Of a DNA stretch of 7,724 nucleotides, positions 1 through 5,380 are shown in pieces. Under the pieces are notes generated by a model, which was not told the origin of the DNA, did not search any database, and saw nothing but the letters and a program-made list of their open reading frames with translations. Both the position numbers and the translations under genes were made by a program. The stretch's first letter is position 1. Each line of letters starts with the position of its first letter. Source of the DNA: an uncultured Lachnospiraceae bacterium (lineage in GTDB: Bacteria; Bacillota; Clostridia; Lachnospirales; Lachnospiraceae); NCBI GenBank assembly GCA_947178115.1, contig CAMWXF010000071.1:1-7724 (forward strand), given 5' to 3'.

Positions 1-62
1 CGGAAGAGAACGTAGTTTACTACGTAATCAACGGAGATGTGACAGGTAACTTCGGCATCTAA
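1..62 (+). CDS. C-terminal end of an unidentified upstream protein (partial)
   Basis: An open frame enters from the left edge (first full codon at base 3) and stops at TAA 60-62, giving 19 residues that end in VVYYVINGDVTGNFGI. The reading is supported by the strong intrinsic terminator about 30 bases after the stop. The tail resembles, from memory only, the end of small DUF6465-type proteins common in Lachnospiraceae, which close with a motif like 'PEE.VAYYV.NG'. This is too short to assign a function. It is not part of the heat-shock operon, because a terminator and a new promoter lie between them. Confidence 0.6.
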   Translation, partial: EENVVYYVINGDVTGNFGI

Positions 63-90
63 TTTACATAGCCGGTTATTAAAATGACGC

Positions 91-135
91 AGAAGCGGTC
101 GATTTGAGGAAAACTTGAATCGGCCGCTTTTTCGA
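91..135 (+). terminator. Intrinsic terminator of the upstream gene
   Basis: The arms AGCGGTCGATT (94-104) and AATCGGCCGCT (118-128) are complementary over 11 pairs with one G-T wobble, and A93-T129 extends the stem. A 13-base loop separates them and a run of T (128-132) follows directly. This is a standard rho-independent terminator, and it isolates the upstream gene from the hrcA operon. Confidence 0.88.
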
Positions 136-170
136 GTTTGCGACGAGTTTTCCGCAGGAATACTCATAAT
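133..170 (+). repeat. Intergenic repeat element, copy A (short-arm form)
   Basis: This stretch matches a second element at 5272-5327. The left block 133-154 agrees at 19 of 22 positions with 5272-5293. The right block AGGAATACTCATAAT (156-170) matches 5312-5327 except for one missing T. Copy A folds by itself: GAGTTTTCC (145-153) pairs with GGAATACTC (157-165) around the loop GCA, with one T-T mismatch in nine positions. It sits directly after the terminator T-run and about 60 bases before the hrcA -35 box. I cannot assign it to a named repeat or RNA family. It could be a dispersed REP-like repeat or a structured leader remnant. Confidence 0.6.
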
Positions 171-190
171 CTCGTAATCGAGCTTGCTAG

Positions 191-223
191 ATTTTTTAAT
201 AATTTTTTTATAATTTTTTTTCA
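191..223. promoter_or_regulatory. Phased T-tracts (curved DNA / UP-like region) upstream of hrcA promoter
   Basis: Three T-tracts of 6, 7 and 8 bases begin at 192, 203 and 214, exactly 11 bases apart. They are embedded in an 11-bp unit: ATTTTTTAATA, ATTTTTTTATA, ATTTTTTTTCA. Tracts phased close to the helical repeat are known to bend DNA, and A/T-rich DNA just upstream of a -35 box can act as an UP element for RNA polymerase alpha subunits. The block ends nine bases before the -35 box at 232. The pattern is seen directly; the role is inferred. Confidence 0.55.
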
Positions 224-231
224 GGGAAATG

Positions 232-260
232 TTGACAATAAAAATCTTAAGTGATAACTT
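232..260 (+). promoter_or_regulatory. Sigma-A-type promoter of the hrcA-grpE-dnaK-dnaJ operon
   Basis: A perfect -35 hexamer TTGACA lies at 232-237. With a 17-base spacer the -10 position is TAACTT (255-260), a poor hexamer but preceded by TG at 252-253 in extended -10 position. An alternative reading is GATAAC (253-258) with a 15-base spacer. Either places the start of transcription near 262-268, just before the CIRCE operator, which is the usual arrangement for HrcA-controlled operons. The -35 call is firm; the exact -10 is uncertain. Confidence 0.7.
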
Positions 261-273
261 ACTACTAGAAGAT

Positions 274-302
274 GTTAGCACTCTAGCTGGTCGAGTGCTA
301 AC
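274..302. promoter_or_regulatory. CIRCE operator (HrcA binding site)
   Basis: TTAGCACTC (275-283), nine bases of spacer, then GAGTGCTAA (293-301) is a perfect match to the CIRCE consensus TTAGCACTC-N9-GAGTGCTAA. Flanking G274 and C302 add one more pair. CIRCE is the operator of the HrcA repressor, controlling class I heat-shock genes. It lies between the promoter and the hrcA ribosome binding site (306-310), so it is also transcribed as a hairpin close to the hrcA start. It predicts autoregulation of the operon by its first gene. Confidence 0.98.
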
Positions 303-317
303 AACAGGAGAAATGGT

Positions 318-1343
318 ATGCAGTTAGACGAAAGAAAATATAAAATATTGCAAGCCATCATTCGCAACTACTTAGAGACCGGAGAGCCGGTAGGGAGCAG
401 AACGATCTCCAAGTATACTGATCTGAACTTGAGTTCGGCAACCATTCGCAATGAGATGGCGGATCTGGAAGAACTGGGTTACATTCTGCAGCCGCATACT
501 TCCGCGGGACGTATTCCGTCCGATCAGGGTTATCGCCTGTACGTGGATAAGATGATGGAAGAGAAAGAGCGGGAAGTGGAAGAACTGCGGGAGAATCTTC
601 TTGAGAAAGAAGATAAGATGGATCATCTCCTGAAACAGGCGGCAAAAATGCTTGCGACCAATACGGAATATGCAGCGATGGTTTCCGCACCGCAGTATCA
701 CCGTAATAAATTGAAATTCATTCAGTTATCCCGTGTGGATATCAACCAGATTCTGGCAGTTATCGTAGTGGAAGGCAACGTGATCAAGAACACGATGCTC
801 ACGGTGGAGAAAGAACTTAGTGATGAGACGCTTCTGAAACTGAATATTCTTCTGAACACGCATCTGAACGGGTTGTCATTGGATGAGATCAATTTGGGAA
901 TGATATCAGCAATGAAGCAGCAGGCGGGAATACACAGTGAGATCGTGGCAGATGTGATCGACGCGGTTGCCGAGGCGATCAAGGCGGATGAAGATCTGGA
1001 GATCTATACAAGCGGCACGAAGAACTTCTTTAAGTATCCGGAACTGTCAGACCACGAGCGGGCCAGCGAACTGATCACTACCTTCGAGGAAAAACAGCTT
1101 CTAAGCGAGCTTGTGCAGGGTAATCTGGCGGATGAGAATAATACCGGCATACAGGTCTATATCGGCAATGAGACGCCGGTGCAGGGCATGAAGGACTGCA
1201 GTATTGTGACGGCCACATATGAACTGGACGAAGGAATGAAGGGAACGATAGGTATCATCGGACCCAAGAGAATGGATTATGAGAATGTAGTTAAGAATCT
1301 GAAACTGTTAAAACATCAGTTAGATGATTTATATAGAAAATAA
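318..1343 (+). CDS. hrcA: Heat-inducible transcription repressor HrcA
   Basis: This 341-residue protein is the repressor of class I heat-shock genes. It binds CIRCE as a dimer and loses activity when chaperones (in studied Firmicutes, GroEL) are occupied by misfolded protein. Residues 1-75 form the winged-helix DNA-binding domain, with the conserved stretches EPVGSRTIS (23-31), SSATIRNEMADLEELGYI (39-56) and HTSAGRIPSDQGYR (60-73). The middle and C-terminal parts match the HrcA effector region, ending in the typical GTIGIIGPKRMDYENVV (309-325). Length is normal for the family (about 340). The ATG at 318 has AGGAG (306-310) seven bases upstream; an ATG at 313 is out of frame. It is first in the operon and directly follows its own operator. 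Nothing suggests damage. Confidence 0.98.
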   Translation: MQLDERKYKILQAIIRNYLETGEPVGSRTISKYTDLNLSSATIRNEMADLEELGYILQPHTSAGRIPSDQGYRLYVDKMMEEKEREVEELRENLLEKEDKMDHLLKQAAKMLATNTEYAAMVSAPQYHRNKLKFIQLSRVDINQILAVIVVEGNVIKNTMLTVEKELSDETLLKLNILLNTHLNGLSLDEINLGMISAMKQQAGIHSEIVADVIDAVAEAIKADEDLEIYTSGTKNFFKYPELSDHERASELITTFEEKQLLSELVQGNLADENNTGIQVYIGNETPVQGMKDCSIVTATYELDEGMKGTIGIIGPKRMDYENVVKNLKLLKHQLDDLYRK

Positions 1344-1413
1344 GTATGACGCGAACGACAGCGAGCGTGGCTAAGACCAAAGGCGTGGCAATGTGCAAGT
1401 TCGGCATAACAGA

Positions 1414-1418
1414 AAGGA
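1414..1418 (+). promoter_or_regulatory. Ribosome binding site deciding the grpE start
   Basis: AAAGGA (about 1413-1418) is nine bases before GTG 1428 but touches the in-frame ATG at 1419 with no spacer, which rules against that ATG as the initiator. A second possible site, AGGAAG (1453-1458), lies five bases before the in-frame ATG 1464. The choice between GTG 1428 and ATG 1464 is not settled by sequence. Confidence 0.5.
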
Positions 1419-1427
1419 ATGAGAGGC

Positions 1428-2051
1428 GTGGCAGAGGAGAAAGATAAGTTACAGGAAGAAAACATGACCGAAGAAACAGCTCCTAAGACCGGGGAAAACG
1501 AAGAGGCAGCGGACAGCGGCAGTACGGAAGCAGCGGCTGAACCGGCTAAGGCGGAATCTAAGGACGATAATAAGAAGGAAAAGAAAAAGAAAGAAAAGGC
1601 GGATAAAAAACAGGAGGCACTGAAGGAGAAGATCGAAGAACTGGAAGACAGGGTCAAGCGCCAGATGGCAGAATTCGAGAACTTCCGGAAGCGGACCGAG
1701 AAAGAAAAGACGGCCATGTTTGAGACCGGTGCGAAGAGCGTGATCGAGAAGATCCTGCCGGTGGTGGATAACTTCGAGAGAGGGCTGGCGGCCGTGCCGG
1801 AGAATGAAAAAGACGGCGGTTTCGCGCAGGGTATGGAAATGATCTATAAGCAGCTTATGACAGAGCTTGAGAATATGGATGTGAAACCTATTCCGGCAGT
1901 CGGAGAAGAGTTCAATCCTGATTTCCACAATGCAGTGATGCAGGTGGAGAGCGAGGAGTACGAATCCGGCGTGGTTGCACAGGAGTTACAGAAGGGATAT
2001 ACCTATCGTGACAGTGTGGTAAGGCATAGCATGGTGGCGGTAGTAAGTTAG
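1428..2051 (+). CDS. grpE: Nucleotide exchange factor GrpE
   Basis: GrpE releases ADP from DnaK so that ATP can bind and substrate is freed; it acts as a cytosolic dimer. From GTG 1428 the protein is about 207 residues, normal for the family. Residues 1-60 are a non-conserved, low-complexity charged tail rich in Glu, Ala and Lys, with a Lys-rich patch near 49-61. A long coiled-coil helix follows (about 60-98, including MAEFENFRKRTEKEK), then the four-helix and beta domain that contacts DnaK. The family signature is present as FNPDFHNAV (162-170) followed by KGYTYRDSVVRHSMVAV (189-205). The start is uncertain: an in-frame ATG at 1419 lacks spacing to its ribosome binding site, and ATG 1464 is also possible. 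It lies 84 bases after hrcA and 30 before dnaK. Confidence 0.96.
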   Translation: MAEEKDKLQEENMTEETAPKTGENEEAADSGSTEAAAEPAKAESKDDNKKEKKKKEKADKKQEALKEKIEELEDRVKRQMAEFENFRKRTEKEKTAMFETGAKSVIEKILPVVDNFERGLAAVPENEKDGGFAQGMEMIYKQLMTELENMDVKPIPAVGEEFNPDFHNAVMQVESEEYESGVVAQELQKGYTYRDSVVRHSMVAVVS

Positions 2052-2081
2052 AAATATATATCATAACAGGAGGAAGAAATT

Positions 2082-3953
2082 ATGAGTAAAATTATCGGAA
2101 TTGACTTAGGAACAACAAACAGCTGCGTGGCAGTTATGGAAGGTGGTAAACCCACCGTTATCGCCAATACGGAAGGTGCAAGAACAACACCTTCGGTCGT
2201 AGCATTTACCAAGACGGGAGAGCGGCTTGTAGGTGAGCCGGCGAAGCGTCAGGCGGTAACCAATGCAGACAAGACGATTGCCTCTATCAAGAGAGACATG
2301 GGTACGGACAGAGGACGCACGATCGATGAGAAGAAGTATTCACCGCAGCAGATTTCCGCTATGATTCTGCAGAAATTAAAAGCCGATGCGGAAAGCTATC
2401 TGGGAGAGAACGTGACGGAAGCAGTTATCACTGTTCCGGCATATTTCAATGACGCGCAGAGACAGGCAACCAAGGATGCGGGTAAGATCGCCGGTCTGGA
2501 TGTAAAGCGTATCATCAACGAGCCTACGGCGGCCGCCCTTGCTTACGGTCTGGACAATGAGAAAGAGCAGAAGATCATGGTATACGATCTGGGCGGCGGT
2601 ACCTTTGATGTATCCATTATCGAGATTGGTGACGGTGTCATTGAAGTACTTTCCACTAACGGCGATACACATCTGGGCGGTGATGATTTCGACCAGAAGG
2701 TAATCGACTGGATGCTGGCTGAGTTCAAGGCACAGGAAGGCGTGGACTTATCCAATGATAAGATGGCGCTCCAGAGATTAAAAGAAGCGGCTGAGAAAGC
2801 GAAGAAAGAACTCTCTTCCGCAACCACAACGAATATCAACCTTCCGTTCATTACAGCGACGGCTGAGGGACCGAAGCATTTTGACATGAATCTTACCAGG
2901 GCGAAGTTTGATGAACTGACGCATGATTTAGTAGAAAAGACAGCAATTCCGGTGCAGAATGCTATGAAGGATGCCGGTCTGACCAATTCCGATCTCGGTC
3001 AGGTATTATTGGTAGGCGGTTCCACACGTATTCCTGCGGTACAGGATAAAGTAAAACAGCTGACAGGCAAGGATCCCAGTAAGTCCTTAAACCCTGACGA
3101 GTGTGTAGCGCTGGGCGCTTCCATTCAGGGCGGTAAGCTGGCAGGCGATGCCGGTGCAGGCGAGATCTTATTGCTGGATGTTACACCCCTGTCATTATCT
3201 ATTGAGACAATGGGTGGCGTAGCGACCAGACTGATCGAGAGAAATACAACCATTCCGACCAAGAAGAGTCAGGTATTCTCTACTGCGGCGGATAACCAGA
3301 CGGCAGTGGATATCAATGTCGTACAGGGTGAGAGACAGTTCGCCAAGGATAATAAGTCCCTCGGACAGTTCAGACTGGATGGTATCCCGCCGGCAATGCG
3401 CGGTGTTCCGCAGATTGAAGTTACTTTCGATATCGATGCCAACGGTATTGTTAATGTGTCCGCGAAAGACCTCGGCACAGGTAAAGAACAGCATATTACG
3501 ATCACGGCAGGTTCCAATATGTCCGATGACGAGATCGACAGAGCAGTGAAGGAAGCTGCAGAGTACGAGGCACAGGATAAGAAGAGAAAAGAAGCGATTG
3601 ATACAAGAAACGAGGCTGATTCCTTTGTATTCCAGACAGAGAAGGCACTCTCCGAAGTGGGCGATAAGCTCGACGCATCCGAGAAGGCCGGTGTGGAAGC
3701 GGATTTACAGACAGTGAAGGGTATCTTAGAGAGGACTAAAGATCAGGAGATGTCTGACAGTGACATCGACGAACTGAAAGCGGCGAAAGAGAAGCTGACT
3801 AATTCCGCACAGGCGTTGTTCACAAAAATGTATGAGAATATGCAGCAGGCACAGGCAGGTCCCGATATGGGCAATATGGGTGGTGCGGCTGACGATAGCG
3901 CACAGTCCGGTGCGGCAGATGATGTGGTAGACGGGGACTACAGAGAGGTCTAA
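2082..3953 (+). CDS. dnaK: Molecular chaperone DnaK (Hsp70)
   Basis: This 623-residue ATP-dependent chaperone binds exposed hydrophobic segments of unfolded proteins, cycling with DnaJ and GrpE. The ATPase domain (about 1-358) carries all three Hsp70 signatures: IDLGTTNS (7-14), [14 protein letters not shown] (167-180) and [14 protein letters not shown] (308-321). The interdomain linker [10 protein letters not shown] is at 363-372, then comes the substrate-binding beta domain (to about 480) and the helical lid. The C-terminus ends in [11 protein letters not shown], preceded by a Gly/Ala/Met/Gln-rich tail. Between IKR (69-71) and SPQQIS (87-92) the protein lacks about two dozen residues found in E. 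coli DnaK, the known signature of Gram-positive Hsp70s. ATG 2082 has a perfect AGGAGG (2068-2073) eight bases upstream, the strongest such site in the operon, fitting the need for abundant DnaK. Confidence 0.99.
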   Translation: MSKIIGIDLGTTNSCVAVMEGGKPTVIANTEGARTTPSVVAFTKTGERLVGEPAKRQAVTNADKTIASIKRDMGTDRGRTIDEKKYSPQQISAMILQKLKADAESYLGENVTEAVITVPAYFNDAQRQATKDAGKIAGLDVKRIINEPTAAALAYGLDNEKEQKIMVYDLGGGTFDVSIIEIGDGVIEVLSTNGDTHLGGDDFDQKVIDWMLAEFKAQEGVDLSNDKMALQRLKEAAEKAKKELSSATTTNINLPFITATAEGPKHFDMNLTRAKFDELTHDLVEKTAIPVQNAMKDAGLTNSDLGQVLLVGGSTRIPAVQDKVKQLTGKDPSKSLNPDECVALGASIQGGKLAGDAGAGEILLLDVTPLSLSIETMGGVATRLIERNTTIPTKKSQVFSTAADNQTAVDINVVQGERQFAKDNKSLGQFRLDGIPPAMRGVPQIEVTFDIDANGIVNVSAKDLGTGKEQHITITAGSNMSDDEIDRAVKEAAEYEAQDKKRKEAIDTRNEADSFVFQTEKALSEVGDKLDASEKAGVEADLQTVKGILERTKDQEMSDSDIDELKAAKEKLTNSAQALFTKMYENMQQAQAGPDMGNMGGAADDSAQSGAADDVVDGDYREV

Positions 3954-3983
3954 GAGCAAGGATAGGCTTGGAGGATTATAAGT

Positions 3984-5153
3984 ATGGCAGAACAGAAACG
4001 AGATTATTATGAGGTGCTCGGCATAGATAAGAATGCCGATGACGCCGCAATCAAAAAAGCATACAGAGTTCTTGCTAAGAAGTATCATCCTGATATGAAT
4101 CCCGGCGATGCGGAAGCTGAGAAGAAATTCAAAGAGGCCTCCGAGGCTTATGCAATCTTGAGTGATCCTGAAAAGAGACGGCAGTATGACCAATATGGTC
4201 ATGCTGCTTTCGATGGTGCAGGCGGCCCCGGCGGATTCGGTGGCTTTGATTTTAACAGTGCCGATTTCGGAGATATTTTCGGAGATATCTTCGGAGATAT
4301 TTTCGGAGGCGGGCGACGCAGCGGCAGAAGCAACGGACCCATGAAGGGCGCCAATATCCGTACTACTGTCCGTATTTCTTTTGAAGAGGCGGTTTTTGGT
4401 GTAGACAAGGAGCTTGAGCTGCAGCTTAAGGATGAATGTACCGCGTGTCATGGAACCGGAGCAAAACCCGGCACCAGTCCCGAGACATGTACGAAGTGCG
4501 GCGGCAAGGGGCAGGTAGTTTTCACGCAGCAGTCTTTCTTCGGAACTGTCAGAAATGTCCAGACTTGTCCGGATTGCCACGGAACCGGTAAGGTGATCAA
4601 GGATAAATGCCCTGACTGTAGAGGAACGGGGTATATTGCCAATAAGAAGAAAATACAAGTGACTATTCCGGCGGGTATCGACAACGGACAGTGCGTTCGT
4701 ATCCGCGACAAGGGTGAGCCGGGCACTAACGGCGGCCCCAGAGGAGATCTGCTGGTAGAGGTTGTGGTGGCCAGACATCCGATCTTCCAGAGACAGGATG
4801 AAAACATATATTCTACCGTACCCATGTCTTTTGCAATTGCGGCGCTGGGCGGTGAGATCGTGATAGATACAGTGGACGGCAAAGTAATTTATGACGTTAA
4901 AGCGGGCACGCAGACGGATACAAAGGTACGCCTCAAAGGCAAAGGCGTTCCGTCTCTGCGTAATAAGAATATCCGCGGCGATCACTATGTCACGCTGGTG
5001 GTACAGGTGCCGGATAAACTGTCTCACGAGGCGAGGGAACTGCTGAAGAAGTTTGACGAGCAGACGGGCGATACGCTGAATGCGGCTAAGAATATATCTT
5101 CCGGCAAAGCGGAAGAACCTGTCAATAAGGGCAAGAAAAAATTCAGAAAGTAA
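3984..5153 (+). CDS. dnaJ: Chaperone protein DnaJ (type I Hsp40)
   Basis: DnaJ binds unfolded protein and stimulates the DnaK ATPase. The 389-residue protein has full type I architecture. The J domain (6-71) contains the essential HPD at 35-37. A Gly/Phe region (78-110) includes a threefold DIFG run. The zinc domain carries four CxxCxGxG motifs at 152-159 (CTACHGTG), 169-176 (CTKCGGKG), 195-202 (CPDCHGTG) and 209-216 (CPDCRGTG), enough for two zinc ions. The C-terminal substrate-binding domains run to about 346, with the conserved [11 protein letters not shown] at 316-326. The tail (369-389) is Lys-rich and variable. ATG 3984 follows GGAGG (3970-3974) by nine bases and lies 30 bases after dnaK, so the two are surely cotranscribed. 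A terminator follows at 5183. Confidence 0.98.
   Translation: MAEQKRDYYEVLGIDKNADDAAIKKAYRVLAKKYHPDMNPGDAEAEKKFKEASEAYAILSDPEKRRQYDQYGHAAFDGAGGPGGFGGFDFNSADFGDIFGDIFGDIFGGGRRSGRSNGPMKGANIRTTVRISFEEAVFGVDKELELQLKDECTACHGTGAKPGTSPETCTKCGGKGQVVFTQQSFFGTVRNVQTCPDCHGTGKVIKDKCPDCRGTGYIANKKKIQVTIPAGIDNGQCVRIRDKGEPGTNGGPRGDLLVEVVVARHPIFQRQDENIYSTVPMSFAIAALGGEIVIDTVDGKVIYDVKAGTQTDTKVRLKGKGVPSLRNKNIRGDHYVTLVVQVPDKLSHEARELLKKFDEQTGDTLNAAKNISSGKAEEPVNKGKKKFRK
4269..4304 (+). repeat. 12-bp tandem repeat (x3) in the dnaJ Gly/Phe region
   Basis: Three consecutive copies of GGAGATATYTTC run in frame and encode the repeated GDIF of [15 protein letters not shown]. The copies differ only at one third-position base (T, C, T at 4277, 4289, 4301). 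DIF motifs are a normal feature of DnaJ Gly/Phe regions; near-identity at the DNA level suggests recent duplication or slippage. Confidence 0.85.
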
Positions 5154-5182
5154 CACAAAAAATAAAGTAATTTGAATGCAGG

Positions 5183-5215
5183 ACACACTCTCGGTGAATG
5201 GGAGTGTGTTTTTTT
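5183..5215 (+). terminator. Intrinsic terminator of the heat-shock operon
   Basis: ACACACTC (5183-5190) pairs perfectly with GAGTGTGT (5202-5209). The stem can extend inward by T5191-G5201, C5192-G5200 and G5193-T5199, leaving the loop GTGAA. A run of seven T (5209-5215) follows. It begins 30 bases after the dnaJ stop codon and separates the operon from the protease gene. Confidence 0.93.
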
Positions 5216-5249
5216 GGAAATTTTTTCGGTTTCTTTTAAAAGTTTGATG

Positions 5250-5258
5250 TGCTATGAT
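5250..5258 (+). promoter_or_regulatory. Probable extended -10 promoter of the protease gene
   Basis: TGCTATGAT (5250-5258) is an extended -10 element: TG, one base, then TATGAT, five of six matches to TATAAT. The -35 position 17 bases upstream (TTTCTT, 5230-5235) is poor, which extended -10 promoters tolerate. Transcription would start near 5264-5267, so repeat copy B would lie in the 5' leader. Position after the dnaJ terminator supports an independent transcription unit. Confidence 0.5.
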
Positions 5259-5271
5259 ATATATACATTTC

Positions 5272-5327
5272 CGAGTTCGCGAAGAATTTTCCGAGATGTG
5301 AAACATCTCAGAGGAATTACTCATAAT
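5272..5327 (+). repeat. Intergenic repeat element, copy B (long-arm form)
   Basis: The outer blocks 5272-5293 and 5312-5327 match copy A (133-154 and 156-170). Where copy A has a single base between the blocks, copy B has 18, making a perfect hairpin GAGATGT (5293-5299), loop GAA, ACATCTC (5303-5309). Outer pairing is also possible: TTCC (5289-5292) with GGAA (5313-5316), and GAGT (5273-5276) with ACTC (5319-5322). The element lies between the likely protease promoter and its ribosome binding site, and is followed by the palindrome TTTTGCAAAA (5327-5336). The match and the hairpin are seen directly; I do not recognise a named RNA family. Confidence 0.6.
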
Positions 5328-5380
5328 TTTGCAAAACAAATTTTTTGTCGTCCGTGGTTGGTTTTAAGAGGGAAAATAAT

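Noticed and set aside
161..170. CATAAT in repeat copies A and B as a -10 box
   Set aside because: No acceptable -35 hexamer lies 16-18 bases upstream in either copy. Conservation is better explained by the repeat itself.
274..302. CIRCE hairpin as a transcription terminator or attenuator
   Set aside because: It has no following T-run and matches the HrcA operator exactly; the known operator role explains it.
1316..1928. Minus-strand frames of 133 and 159 codons opposite grpE
   Set aside because: Their Phe/Leu/Ser-rich runs are the complement of the Lys/Glu-rich GrpE coding sequence. There is no independent support.
2052..2081. A separate promoter before dnaK in the A/T-rich grpE-dnaK gap
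   Set aside because: The gap is only 30 bases and mostly ribosome binding site. TATATAT-like bases have no matching -35 element that I could defend.
3726..5339. A 537-codon open frame on the minus strand across the end of dnaK and all of dnaJ
   Set aside because: It is fully antisense to a clear, conserved dnaJ and dnaK. Its protein is a low-plausibility mix rich in Ile, Arg, His, Ser and Cys, shows no recognisable domain, and mirrors the DIFG and zinc-motif codons of dnaJ. It lacks a supporting promoter and crosses the operon terminator.
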